Shown here: positions 35,538 to 48,218 of the stretch, piece after piece
How positions within the stretch are numbered: the first letter of the stretch is position 1
How the letters are laid out: each line of letters starts with the position of its first letter
NCBI GenBank assembly: GCA_030549335.1
Contig: CM060191.1
Span: forward strand, 54,597,447 to 54,661,446
Length of the DNA: 64,000 nucleotides
From: Pontederia crassipes
Lineage: Eukaryota > Streptophyta > Magnoliopsida > Commelinales > Pontederiaceae
Direction of reading: 5' to 3'
Notes under the pieces: generated by a model
The model's database searches: none
What the model was told of the DNA's origin: nothing
What the model saw: the letters and a program-made list of their open reading frames with translations, nothing else
Made by a program: the position numbers and the translations under genes

Positions 35538-36513
35538 TGATGCGGTAAAATTTGTAACAAATAAATTTGCTAGCAAGTGCACTAGTCGTATCAAGTAATA
35601 AAATAGAGAGTAGAGTGTCGATCCCACGAGGAACTAGTTAAATCTAATCTATCCTAGTAATCTACTAGGAGAAGAAAAGGGTGTTGTGATATGAAAGGAG
35701 AAAATAAATTTGCAAAGAATTAAATAATAGAAAATAAAATAAATTGGTGTTGAGCCTAAGGATGATGGATGATTAAAGATAATGATTAACTAGTATGAAC
35801 AACTATGAAGATTAAATTATAACAATGATGAATAAATTTAGTTCTTAAGACGGATTAGGATTACCTAAATTAATGACCTCTACGTTGATTAAGTCAAACT
35901 ATCTTAATTCTCGCAAAACTTAAGACCACAAACGATGAGTTAATCTTCAGTTAAGAAAGATTAAGATGCATTAATTTGTAATTCCTAAACTAACACTTAT
36001 CCCCTCGCTGGGTAAAAACTAATAGACCGTACAAAATCTAGCACAAACGATGAATTACTATTTTCATGTTATGATTGCTTCAATCTTAAGTCAACAATCG
36101 ATTCGCTAAAAATTATTAAATCCTAAAACTAACCACCCCAGATCTGATTTGTAGTCTTATCTCAAAATATAATAATTTCAGTAAAAAGCATTAAGCATAA
36201 CAATCATAATCAAAAGAATATGAAATAACTATATTAATTCAAATATAACAACCGAGTTCATGCAGTTTTCTCGTAAACAATAAATATCTCTATTATAGAA
36301 TTAACTAAGCATAAAAAGTAGGGTAAAGAGCATCCAAACAATAGGTAGAAGACAGATTTCTTCGCCTTCGATGATCTCTGGATCGCTGCAAAGTACACGC
36401 GCTCAGTTGCTCTGCAAATTCTCCCGAACAAACAACGAAAATTCTGAAATTCTTTTTCTGCAATGTAGAACGGCTCCCAGGTCTCAAACACCTCCAAGCA
36501 CGACCAAGCATCC
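35538..36513 (-). repeat. 5' LTR of element C (partial)
   Basis: Starts TGATGCGGTAAAATTTG. From about 35930 it aligns with the left copy. Similarity stops next to the tandem array that follows. Confidence 0.8.
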
Positions 36514-36522
36514 AATTGTATG

Positions 36523-37118
36523 CAGTGGAAAGCTTTATAGGTTATAATTGTATGCAGTGTGTCATAATGTTAGTGGCAAATGTAATTAATGGTATTTATA
36601 GCACCTAAGAGAGAAAAATATAGAAAATTGAAAATTTTTAGAAAACAGATAAATGTGAATGGTGGCTCGAGAATCATCTTGAATGATCAGAATTATATAA
36701 ATATAAGAATTATATTTATTGAACATCATGAAGTGGAAAGGTTTATAGGTTATAATGATTGTAGTGTGTCATAATATTAGTGGCAAATGTAATTAATGGT
36801 ATTTATAGCACCTAAGAGAGAAAAATATAGAAAATTGAAAAATTTTAGAAAAAAAGATAAATGTGAATGATGGCTTGAGAATCATCTTGAATGATCAGAA
36901 TTATATGAATATAATATATATTTATTATCATGAAGTGGAAAGCTTTATATGTTATAATGGTATGCAGTGTATCATAATGTTAGTGGCAAATATAATTAAT
37001 GGTATTTATAGCACCTAAGAGAGAAAATTATAGAAAATCGAAAATATTTAGAAAACAGATAAATGTGAATGGTGGCTTGAGAATCATCTTAAATGATCAT
37101 AATTATATAAATATAAGA
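36523..37118. repeat. tandem array, about 205-bp unit, three copies
   Basis: Copies start near 36525, 36732 and 36934, each with 'GTGGAAAGCTTTATAGGTTA', 'GTGTGTCATAATGTTAGTGG', 'TAGCACCTAAGAGAGAAAA' and 'AGAATCATCTTGAATGATCA' in order. Identity between copies is about 90-95 percent by eye. There is no coding capacity. The array sits at the junction of element C and element A. Confidence 0.9.
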
Positions 37119-39600
37119 CAAGTCAAAAGAATATATTATGTATTAATTTCAAACTTTTCCATAAAATTACATTTCCAAATATTCGAAAGATATATAATTC
37201 TTATATCAAGATTTTAAAACATCAAGTGTCATCAATAAAAAATATGTGATAATTAAACTTCAACCAAACAAAATCATTCATTATTTTTCACTCATAAAAA
37301 TATGATTCTTTTATACTTCAAAATCATAGGCCATATGAGTATATTGAATAACAAATATCAAGATGCAAAATAGTACACAAATTTATATAAATTAATTATA
37401 TATACTTAATGCTAAAATCAACATATTTTGAATGTGAAGAATGATGCATGCAAACTTTAGTATTAATATAAATGCTCTTATTTTTCTAAATATGATTTCC
37501 TCATTAAATTAGTAAGATGGTCCAAAAATGTTAATTTAGCAATCATTATGCATGTGACATATTCTCATCAAACATATTTAAGCAAAATAAGTGATATAGA
37601 TACTTTCAAAATTAGATGAGCAACATATATGTTTATGTTTATATTATGATAATAAATTCTAGTTTGCAATTATGAGCTTTTATCAAATATTATCTTTATG
37701 CATATATTATGATAATAAATTGACAAATTCAAAACATAAGTATGGATCGTATCAAAATGAGTTCAATTTTTCATTTTCATATACTAGAATACTTTTACCA
37801 TAAACTTTATATGTCCTCATTTCAACTTAAAATTTCTTTTTCTTTTCATGAGACACAAACCTACAAATAAAAGATCATTTGAATTTTTGTACCCAAATTA
37901 GCTTGGGTCTAAAGTTGTTAGTCACATATTTTTTTGAAACTCATTTCATTTCACCATGATTAGATTCTTCAACTTTGCATAAAAAATAGTGATCATGAAA
38001 TTCGTATGCATAACAAATAAAATGATATTTGAAGCATGGACATGTCTAGATTTATAAAAGTAAGCATAATGGTGCTTAAAGTATTTCAGTAACTTATTAT
38101 TGTTTCTTACATATCAAATGATTTATGTGTCCATCTTAAAAATGCATAAATGATTATCAAATATTACTATATAAAATGATTTACCAAATGCGGCAGCATA
38201 TATCATTTTCTTTTGCCAAATCAAAATGACAATAATAATAAATGTGACAAGGGATTAGGATATCCATATAGTTTACTCTATTTGATATGAGAGAAAAAAT
38301 ATTTTGCAAATACATTATCACAAGTCAAAAGAAGTTATGATATTGAAATTTAAAACTCTCTCTAATTTTATTTTTCAAATTTTCAAGAAAAAAATATATC
38401 CTTGTGTTTAAATTCCATATTTATAAGTTCTTTCAATTTCAAAATTATAATATATCAAATGTCTACATAAGAGTTAGTAAGAACATAATTAAATATATTT
38501 GCTCACATTTTCAATAGTAAAGGCATAATCATTTTCAAAGTAAATAGACCCTATTATGCACACAAAAAATTACTTTTTAAAAAATAGTCTTGTGTAGAAA
38601 TTATGATAACTAGTGAACAAATTAAAAACCCAAATAATTATGACACAAATTTAAGTCCAAAATATTATCATTATTTATTCCCTATAAATATTTGAACACA
38701 TCAAGATAAATTCAAATGCTTTGAATCTTTGTTCATCAAAGTAAGTTCATTGTAATATCTTAATTTCATATACAAACCTTTATCATCAAAATGGATATTA
38801 AAATGTAACTTGCATAAGATATATTCAGTTCAAGTCACAAAATCATAAAAAAATTAGCATATCAAATGAAAATGCACATGCACAATTAATCATAGAAGGT
38901 ATCATCATTTTTGTCAACATGAAGATTTCAAAACTTTTATGCATGAGAGCTTGTGAATATTTATGATAAAAAGTTGATACATACAAGTCAAAATGCACAT
39001 TTTAAATATCAGAAAGTCACAATTCAAATCACATATGCACTAAATAAATTTAAATAATACTTTTATAAAAAAAATGTGTGCATTCACTTTACTTGAATCT
39101 TTTTTTGTAATTTCTTATGTAGCGCACCTATAAAAAAATCATTTGCATTTTGGTATTCAAACATGCTCGAATCCAACATTATTAGTTATGGTTACTTTTA
39201 GAACCCACATAATTTTCATGCCCATATTCATAGAATTTTTAATTTTGCATTCAAAGACATAGTGACCATGAACATGAACACCACAATAATGACAAGTAAT
39301 ATATGGTCTAGTGAAATTATCATGAACATATCTCAACTTTTAATAATCATATGAGAGGTATGAGAATGTTTAACACTTAAAGAGTGATCATAAGAGTATT
39401 TATTTTTCAAATAATAATCATTAGCATGATTTAGTTTAAATATCCATTTGTGTTTTGACATTTTTTCTCAAGTTCATTTCCTTTTTATAATCATTAGACT
39501 TTGTAAACATTTTAATAGGCTTTTGAACATTACTAGTATGTTTCAAAGACATAATAATTTTTATCATATGAAGGATTTTGCAAAGAAGTTATCTTTTGTA
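37119..39600 (-). other. internal part of element A, mostly non-coding
   Basis: The stretch is AT-rich. Two diverged blocks (around 37800-38030 and 39080-39320) both resemble the SIRE zinc-knuckle and 'WVPK' region of unit B (48880-49100), so part of the region is duplicated. No reverse transcriptase motif seen. Confidence 0.5.
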
Positions 39601-40380
39601 ACTCATTTTGTAATATAATCAACTTTGAGTTCTCTACCTTCAAAATTTCATAATTTTTAATTGTCAAGAGAGTGAATCAATTTCCTTTATCACAAGTTCA
39701 TTTTTAATTGCACATTTATTATTTGCTTTTCTTAAAATTTCATTTTGAACTAAACATGCATTCTTTTTATTTTGTAAATTTTCAAAATCATTTTTCATAA
39801 TATAGAAATCATTCATTAGAGTTTCATTTTGAGATAGGAAAGTATCTTTCTCCTTTTTCAAAATCTCAATTTCAATTTTCAAATTATGCAATTCATCTCT
39901 TAATAATCCATTTTTCTTCATAAGAGAAATATGCTTTTGAATAAGTCAAACAAGTTTTTCATGCATATCAAAACTGAAATCAACGTTATTATCACTATCA
40001 TCATTTTCACTTTTTGTTATGATGAATTAGAAAGTACCTCATCATTTTCATTTTTTGTCATTAAGGACAAATCTTCATTCTCGAATGTCACAAGAGAAAT
40101 CTTCATTCTCGGATGTCATGTAGAATTATCACTTTTTTCATTGTCATCTGACGTGTCCTTTTTGTTAAAATTATAAGCTTCATACCTATCTAACAAAACT
40201 TGCCAAATTTCATGAGAAATAGAGCATTTAGAAATAAGCTTCATAGCATAAGAACCTAAGGAGGAATAAAAAAATATTTTTGACATTATCATCAAACTTT
40301 TCAATCAAAATTTGAAAATCATCAATATTCAAAAAATTGAAGATCAATATAAACACCATTTATAACTTTCTTGGACTTTT
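39600..40380 (-). pseudogene. gag remnants of element A (coiled coil and UBN2-like)
   Basis: 39664-39921 encodes a long heptad-rich helix ('ELHNLKIEIEILKKEKDTFL'). 40116-40304 encodes 'KCSISHEIWQVLLDRYEAY', matching the 'C.TAKEIWD.L...YEG' core of copia gag (UBN2 family). The order is that of SIRE-lineage gag on the minus strand. Broken. Confidence 0.65.
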
Positions 40381-41019
40381 TGTCACAACCACAAATTAAA
40401 CTTTAGTTTAATCCGGAGTTCGCGACTCATTACGGACGATCAAATAAAATCGAAAAGGATCGCAGAAATGTGATGTAAATATTTTTTTTAAAATAAAAAG
40501 AAATGAAAATATATCATTAAATAAATTACACAATTTTATAATGATGATTTCAGAGCAACATGATTTCCTTAAGTTTTACATTTCACAAAATGATTTTGTC
40601 ATCTTATAAGTTACAAAATAACACATGTGTAATAAACATAACAAACTCTCTCGACATTCTAACAAAATGACATGAGAGTAACAACTCTCCCTCATTACCT
40701 TTACATCAAAAGAGTGAAACCCTGCCAAGATTATGAACTCCCACGATCCAAGAAGCTATACTAATATGAAAAATATTAGAAACAACATTATGAGCAAAAT
40801 AGCTCAGTAAATTGATAACTCATAATCTATGTGTTACCTTCTAATAAATTCGAAGAAACATGCAAATACATGCAATAATTATAATATCATTATTAGTATT
40901 TTCATATATTTTAAAATACTATATACAATTTTGTAATCGAAATCTTCGCACTTCAATTGAAATCCATACCATACGTATGCAAATGCAACACTCTCATATG
41001 AATACACGGATCATCAACT

Positions 41020-41320
41020 CGCTAGTGGTCGGTAGGTGGACTCTAGAGGTGGCTCTCATCGTGATCAGCGATGTAGTACTTAGCTCCATTCTACCTCATC
41101 CCTTTTGGAGAACATATCATATAGCGATAGGTGGACTCTAGAGACGGATTCTAGAGGTGGCTCCCATCGCGACTCCTCGCGATGTAGCACTTAACTCTGC
41201 ATGTCACTTAGCTCCAACATATCTCATCACATTACTGGGGAACAGAATGATGGATTGGTCTCTAGAGGTGGCTCCCATCGTAATCAGCGATGTAGCACTT
41301 AACGTCAACCATCATATATG
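41020..41320. repeat. repeated unit 'TCTAGAGGTGGCTCCCATCG..ATCAGCGATGTAGCACTTA'
   Basis: Three imperfect copies near 41040, 41150 and 41265, separated by about 110 bases, inside the probable LTR. Confidence 0.8.
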
Positions 41321-41334
41321 CAGATGCAGACAAA

Positions 41335-41515
41335 TGCATATGCATGATTCATCATATAATACTTTCATATCACATATCAAATAATGAATCATATGCAGAT
41401 GCATGATTCATCATATAACACTTTCATATCATATATCAAATAATGAATCATATGCAGATGCATGATTCATCATATAACGCTTTCAAATCAAATATCAAAT
41501 AATGAATCATATTTT
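41335..41515. repeat. 61-bp tandem repeat, three copies
   Basis: Each unit reads 'GCATGATTCATCATATAAC' followed by 'CTTTCATATCA.ATATCAAAT' and 'AATGAATCATATGCAGA'. Copies are nearly identical. Confidence 0.9.
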
Positions 41516-43588
41516 GTAACTCAAATATGAGAAGATGAACCATGTCAAACACTGATTCAAACGGAATATGATTGCATTTATAAAATCAATCCTTAACATA
41601 TCACATATGCTTTTCAATTGTACCACTAAATGTTCAATCATTTCAACACAAATTTCATATTAACTTATCAAAATATGCATTCAATACATATAACAATTTA
41701 TGTCACACCGAATTCAAAAGTGATGAATACATAGAGTAGGAGAAACCAACTTACCTGACATAAGCTATCACACATGTTGTTCCCCATTTCTTTTTCTTAT
41801 CATTCATCTAACCCTATAGCAATGATATATCATATTACTCTTAGGACATATATGTCAATATAATGTATACAACTGTACTGATATAATGATTATACGACAT
41901 TTATAGTTCAAGTAGTTCAATTCGTCAAAACTTATTATCTTATATTTTGGCTAGTGCACCAAGTTCCGAAAATCATAACTCTTAATACAAATGATAAAAT
42001 CACATTATTCCAATTTCACTTAGCACCAGATTATAGAAATCTCAATTAGTCAATGTTTCATATTTTATTTTATTAGTCTTGGTTCTCATGAAAATTAGCA
42101 TTCACTTAAGTTTTATGTTGAGTGAGGTTCAACTGAGAATTTATTACTTTCATTAGACACAATCTTTCCAGGAGATTCCAATTGTACATAAAGGCTGACA
42201 TCAGTATCATGTTGACCATAAATTATCAAACCATTACAACATGTTTGATTTAATACCTAATTTACACAATCACCTGGCAGTTTCCGAAGACAGAGTGATA
42301 GTACCCTAAAGATGAACACAAAACTTTCTCTTCAGATATCCAATAAATCTGATTCCAAAAATCAACAAAACTAAACTCTATAATGTACAATATATATTAA
42401 TTTTAAATTTTTATTCATCATAATTTATCTACAGCAATTTTATGGACACAGACTGTTTGTTCATACTTTTATAAACTGAGATGTGTCATTTATTGTATCC
42501 ATAACTTTCTTTGCCCATATGTTTTTGAGGTGGTTCAAATTGGACTAGAGCCTTTATTCATATAAGTTGCTGGCACATAAAATTTATAATTTATCTATAT
42601 GTACAGAATTTATGACATAATTATTAATTAGGCCTAGTTATTCTGCTTGGACAGCAAGGCATATGTTAACTATTTAACACACAACTTTCTAAATACATAG
42701 GATTTCAAAATAATTCTTTCTTCTCTTATAAGTGGACATCTAAAGGATCGTTTTATGAAGATTTCATAATTTTATCATCATTATCATGTGAAGCATAAGA
42801 TAAGTATTCAGCTATAAAACTTGGAAGAAGAAAAGTTTTTCCCTAAGTAGTTTCCATATCTCTAATCAGCTAGTTTAATTTCCTTTTAATTCAATCAATA
42901 TGACCACCATTATGAATTTCAGAAGTTTAAAATAACGCAAAACTATAGATGCTGTAATTCAGTCCCACCTCATACATACCATATTAGTGTTCCTTTTCTC
43001 TTTCTTTTACTTCTGTCGATTCGGCCAACACCCAAGGAGACTTAAACCCTTTTCTTTCTATCCCTTAAACGTTTCTTCCTATTTCCTCTTTTGGCCAACA
43101 AAAAAACGAAAAGAAAGGGATTACTTTCCTTTCATTTTCGATCATTAAAGGTAGGTCTTCATCCTCCAATTTCCTTCTGGTAGAATCACGGTGGATTTGA
43201 GGCAAGCAGGTGCTCAGGCCGAAATATATGGACATGCTATGTATGTGTTTATGTATGTATATATGTAATAAGGTTGCTAAGTCGGTGGAACTAAAAGATA
43301 AGGCTGCTGTTTTTTTCTTTCTAATTAAAAATTAAGCAAATCATGGAGAGGCAAGCCCATATATAAGTCGGTTAGATGAGATAACATTAGCTAATGAGAT
43401 AATTAAATAAATTAGCTAATGACTAACTATGTTAGTTAGCTTAGTCTTAATATATATTTAATCAATCCAATAATTTAGAAATAAAAAATAAGGACACAAT
43501 TAACTTAATTTCACCTCCAGATAAATAAGTAACTAAATTTTAATTCTTGATTAAATTAATTGCCTAAATTGGTTATTATAATATTACA

Positions 43589-43846
43589 GTGGAATTAAAA
43601 ATATATTAAAAGATTAATCAAGTTCATTCATTCATAATTATTTAATTAACTAAAAAAATATTATAATATTACACTTCAAAATCATCCATGTATCAACAAT
43701 AGGACATATATAAGCTTTGATTTTAATTCTCTAAGAAGAAAAAGAATAATCTTTAAAATTTGATGGGTCGAAAATGAAATGACCTTCTTTAAAAAATAAT
43801 GTCATGCTTTAAAAAATTATTAAATCTTTAAAATAAGAACAATATA
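43589..43846 (-). other. leader of element A between LTR insertion and primer site
   Basis: AT-rich, non-coding, consistent with the untranslated leader upstream of gag. Confidence 0.4.
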
Positions 43847-43860
43847 GCTCTGATACCAAT
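43847..43860 (-). other. primer-binding site of element A
   Basis: Element sense ATTGGTATCAGAGC, a perfect match to the initiator-Met tRNA primer site, abutting the LTR terminus. Confidence 0.9.
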
Positions 43861-44660
43861 TGTAGGATCACAAGACATCAAGAGAGGGTGAATTGGTGTT
43901 AAAATAAAATATCAATTTTAGAAAAATCATCGCAGAAGCTTAAAATCGGTTCTGTAATATTTAAACCAACACAATAACAATCAAATCACATGCATAATAG
44001 AGAAAGAAGAAGAGGGAGAGAGAAAGATAAATGCAAGATGAATGATGGTTTGTTGACGAGGTTCGGCCATACCTTGGTCAACGTCTCCGTTTCAACTTCT
44101 CGACCTCAAGACCATCAGAGATTTCACTAACACGCTTCATTCATTCCAAATTGGGCAAGGAAGAAATCCTTTATAACTCTTGCATTTTCTCCGTTTTAAT
44201 AGATAAGACATACCTCTTTCATATGTCTTTTCTTCATTCAAGAGGTAAGACACAAGCTCTTTTCACTCAGAAGTTAAACAACTATTACAATATCACAAGA
44301 ACACTCTACAATATTTTTTTTACAATATGGAACCTCACACAAGAGTAAGAGAGAAAAATAAAATATTTGCAACTTGGAGTTCAAATGAACTTCACAAATA
44401 TTCTTCTCATTTTTTCTTATAAAGTCTTAATCATTCCTACACCTTTAGTCCTCTTTTATATCATTCCTAACTCTATTTAGCCGTTGGAGCTTGTTTCTTA
44501 CTTTTCAGACCGAAATATGATTGTTATAGTCTATTCTACATTTTGATCAGTCGACTATTGTGCCCTACTAGTCGACTGGTCCACATAGTGGTTGGAAAAT
44601 ATGATCATTGGTGAATTTTGCATTGGCCAGTCGACTGACTTGCTTCGACCGGCATCATAT
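43861..44660 (-). repeat. 5' LTR of element A, first part
   Basis: Aligns with the left half of the LTR at 28287-29859 and stops where unit B begins. It continues at 51036-51797. Confidence 0.85.
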
Positions 44661-45840
44661 TGTAGGATCTCAAAGGATACCAAGAGGGGGTGAATTGGTG
44701 TTTAACCGAAAATATCGATTTCACGAAATTCGTCGCGGAAGCACAAAATTGATTCTTAAAACCTTCGCAATTCAGATTATAAACGCAATATTAAAGGGAG
44801 AGAGAGTGAGAGAAATCAAACACAAATAGATGCGGTGGTTGTTGATGAAGTTCGGCCACACCTTGGCCTACGTCCCCGCTCCGACTTTTTGAACTCGAGA
44901 CAACCGGAGATTCCACTACCACTTCCTTTGTTCCAAATGGGGCAAGGAAGAAAGCCCTTTACACAACCACATTTTCTCCGCTTCGAGAGGCAAGGCAACC
45001 TCTCCTTTTTGGAAGCTAATCTATTTCTCTCGCTCAAGAGGTAAGATTTAGAACCTCTTTTACACAAGAGCTCTCTCTATTTTTCTGAACAAAATATTTC
45101 TCTCTCTTTACAATGCTAGGCTCACAAGAGTGGAAGAGAGAAAGAAGAGCACAACTAAAATGATAACTTCAAGGAAAAGATCTTCTTTTGATTTCTTGAA
45201 GTATTGCTTCAATGCTTAGATTGGTTACTTTTGCTTCTGGCCTTGGGACTCCTTTTATAGGCTTTGGTATGTGGAAAATTCGTCCAGAATTAATTTCACA
45301 TTTTTTTTCTCAAAATATAGCCGTTACTGTTCTTTTCAGTAATGGACCGGTCGACTGCATTTATATATGGGCCAGTCGACCGGTCTATATGACCGTTGGC
45401 TCATTTTCTTCATTTGCCGTAGCTGATCGGTCGACTGCATTAATGAATCGGTCAGCTGATCTATATGACCATTGCGCTCATTTCTGCAGCTTCAGCACTT
45501 GGTCGATCGACCGGACTGTCGACCGATGTCTCGATCGGTACAATCTCGCAATTTTGATTTCTAGCCGTTGAGCTGATCGGTCGACCGGTGCTTCGATCGA
45601 ACTGTCGATCGGTATAGTCTCGACGTGAATTTGGCAGCTCATGTATTGATCGGTCGATCAGTATCCCAGATCGATCGACTGGACTATCTCGGCCGGCCTT
45701 CATAGCTTCGACCAGCCTTCATAGCTTCGACCGGCAAGTTACCTCCCTGCATTATTTTGAGCATAACTTTCTACACAGTTATCCAAATTAGATGATATTA
45801 GAGTTTATGGAAAGCTAATAGAATTCTTTACAAGAACTTT

Positions 45841-48049
45841 CCTTCATACTATCGGTCAATGTGAGTGTGAGTATGAGTCGAGCCAAAGGTGCCAGGTTTC
45901 AAGTCTTGAATTAGATCTTACTGGTCTCATATCCGCTGCTCGAGTGAAAGTGGGGGCTCGAACTGCCCTCAGAAGCGTCGAAGAAGCAAACAAAGATGAC
46001 AAACCCAACTTTTGTTGCAGAAATGTCTGCGATCGAGTAAATAGCTCTACGAACGAATGGATCGGATCGAATTGGAAAATGGAAAGATTTGTTTGTCGAG
46101 AAACGTAAAATGATATGGAGATCATATTCATTTTGTGTTTTGTCTAATTGTACCGTTTCCTCGTGTATTCCGATCTGAAGTTTTTGTGTATGTGTTTCCG
46201 GGTACTCCTATCGACCTCTCCAGACACAATATCTTGAGAGAACCAGACACTTCATCCCGAGTCCTATCGAACCTAGAAAGATGGACTGACCAGTGAGAAC
46301 TCCCCTAAGGGGCAAGCTTCACTAATATCCCAGGAATGAGGAATGAAAGAACTTCTACTATCTACTCACTCTTGCCACTAAGAGGGGATGACCTGTCTCG
46401 AATACGATGGGATTTCACACTTGGCAAATCTTTCACTCTACCTCCTTTGACTAAGACTGTAGAATGTTCCTGCGAATTATGACCTTCGCCTCTTTCAATA
46501 GCAGGTGATTGCGAGTTCATCATCACGGTGATCATGGAGATGTTGTTGCAATACGGTTTATGTATGAATGCTAACTATGGCAAGTTCAGTCTATTGTGGA
46601 GCTCCGAAAACCGAACCCCCTCACACTTCCCTTTCCTTTACTCAATTGCCAGGACGTCGACTAACCGCTGTCCCATCGGAGGAATGAATTGGCCGCCTTT
46701 CTCTCCGGCATGTTCAACGTCGAATTGAAACCCGAAGGCGGATTGGGACAAGCGATAATAAAATAGATCTGCCTTCCTTCTCCTTTCAGGGCCCATCCGA
46801 AAGAGAATCTAGTACCTCTTGGTCGTGAATATCTGAATAGGACGAATCGGCCTACGTGGATATCTTTTCAGTGCCCATATTGAGTATTGAGACGAGCGAA
46901 AAAATGGAAAGTAGTGAGAAAACGACGCGCTCCGGCTTTCGAGCGTTCCCTAGAGCGTGGAGGCTTTCGAGCCGCGCTCTGGCTTTCGAGCGCTCCTCTC
47001 CTGCGCATTCTTTCTTGGAGTACGGGACTTTCCAATAGAGAGTTGCTGGAAAAGGACAGTGCGGCTTTGCCTCGGGGAGCGAAAGGTTATACCTTAGTAA
47101 GCGAACAGCGGTTTTTCTATGTAGGTATTTCTGACTCTCTTAACGTCGAGAGCGGCGAGCGAAATGGGAGCAGCTTAAACCGTGAAAACGGGGTTGTGGG
47201 AGAGCAATACGAGCGTCGTGTCAAAAAGTTGCATGAGAAGATTCATCCCATTTTGGCGAGAGGGAGGCAGTGAATCACCTGGGCTACGGATTTTTCGGTT
47301 GGTTGATACTCGTCATTCGGAAAAAAAGATCCATCTGTCTAGATATCATCATATACATCTAGAAAGTCGTATGCTTTGGAAGAAGCTTGTACAGTTTGAT
47401 ATGAGTTACTACTCCTTGATCACTTACAGCGACCCAAACATTCAATTGCATTTTCCAATTGAAATGGAAAATAACTACCGAAATAGCATTGTACATCCAC
47501 TGGAAAATGGTCCCCCTACGGAGAGAGACCAACGGCATTCAAGTTAACATTAGCCTTAACAGAAATTGATTGAATAGACCCAAGATCCATTAAAGCTCGA
47601 AGGTTTCATTTCAAACATCTATAAGTGTAGACAAGAAGCTAAGAGCGCTGGTGATGAGGCTATGAGTTGGACTTATAAGATTCAAATGAACTCGTTATAT
47701 GGTAGATTTTTCATAGCACTCTCCCTTACCCAGACCTGAATCCATATCTGACTTGACAGCTCCCATCTATCTCTAACTAAAGCATAGGAAAGAAAAGCTA
47801 ATTTGATATTGAAAATCAGATTTTTGAGATTGAAAATGCTAGTTCTTTTGAGAATGAACTAGAAAGTTTTTTTTTTTCTATTTCTAGTTATTTGCATTCA
47901 ACAATTAGCAAGCCGCTCTTTCACTTTTTTTTTCTCTCAGGCTTTCCGCGTAGAGTATCATAATAACCGTCGAATGCCACTAGACAGAATTTCTCAATAT
48001 GAGAGAGCCATTCCAAGTAGTATAGATCCCGAATTACTCAAATCCTGAC
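45841..48049. other. mitochondria-like DNA (NUMT-like) inserted in an LTR
   Basis: The base composition (about 45 percent GC, even) and lack of similarity to the LTR mark a 2.2-kb foreign block. It contains a family-B DNA polymerase motif like those of plant mitochondrial plasmids, and several long open frames without recognised function (for example 46887-47273 and 47182-47547). Its edges are abrupt and lie inside otherwise continuous LTR sequence, with no duplication obvious, as in end-joining capture of organelle DNA. The mitochondrial origin is an inference from style and the polymerase piece. Confidence 0.6.
47588..47735 (+). pseudogene. fragment of organellar/plasmid family-B DNA polymerase (dpo-like)
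   Basis: The plus strand reads 'EGFISNIYKCRQEAKSAGDE' and then 'AMSWTYKIQMNSLYGRF'. This is the motif-B region (K-x6-YG) of protein-primed family-B DNA polymerases, as in linear mitochondrial plasmids of plants and fungi ('YKI.MNSLYGRFG'). The exonuclease and remaining polymerase motifs are absent from the window. It is a short relic within the organelle-like block. Confidence 0.65.
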
Positions 48050-48218
48050 GTTCCATATTCATCCAAAACTAATAAGATCAGTGCCAATTATTTAATCAAA
48101 GTGTAGTGCATAAAGTTATCTCTTTTTCTTTAAACTTTTTCAGCATTTTATCTTTAATCATTCGAGGTTTGTATCATCAAAATATAATTTTATATGTCAT
48201 TAAAACTTAAATCCAACA

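Larger units (their letters stand above)
30335..36513 (-). mobile_element. Athila/Tat-like non-autonomous LTR element C nested in A
   Basis: Partial LTR copies at 30335-31595 and 35538-36513 share about 580 bp at roughly 95 percent identity by eye. LTR termini are TGATGC...GCATCA. The primer site next to the right LTR reads (plus strand) TTCCCCGGCAACAGTGTCAA, close to the complement of the Athila/Tat primer site TGGCGCCGTTGCCGGGGA. The interior has a gag-like coiled-coil region but no pol, suggesting a non-autonomous (LARD or TR-GAG type) element. It is younger than its host element A. Broken, with a few breaks. Confidence 0.75.
40381..43588 (-). repeat. probable solo gypsy LTR inside element A
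   Basis: One end is TGTCACAACC and the other GGTTATTATAATATTACA. In the opposite sense this gives TGTAATATTATAATAACC ... GGTTGTGACA, ends like those of many plant gypsy LTRs. It interrupts the gag leader region of element A, with no coding region or primer site inside. A target duplication is not evident (CTTTT versus GTGGA), so the right limit is provisional. Confidence 0.5.
44661..48218 (-). repeat. left LTR of unit B, interrupted by organelle-like DNA
   Basis: The LTR text runs from 44661 to about 45840 and resumes at about 48050 ('CATCCAAAACTAATAAGATC'). It ends CCAACA, followed by a pyrimidine-rich tract (polypurine tract in element sense). The complement of the right LTR is continuous across the same point. 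Confidence 0.8.

Noticed and set aside
41335-41515. Regularly spaced repeats considered as a CRISPR-like array
   Set aside because: Units are contiguous tandem copies without variable spacers, in a plant nuclear LTR.
45212-45703. Open frames of 119 and 80 codons
   Set aside because: They lie in LTR sequence full of GGTCGACC palindromes, with no conserved counterpart in the other LTR copy.
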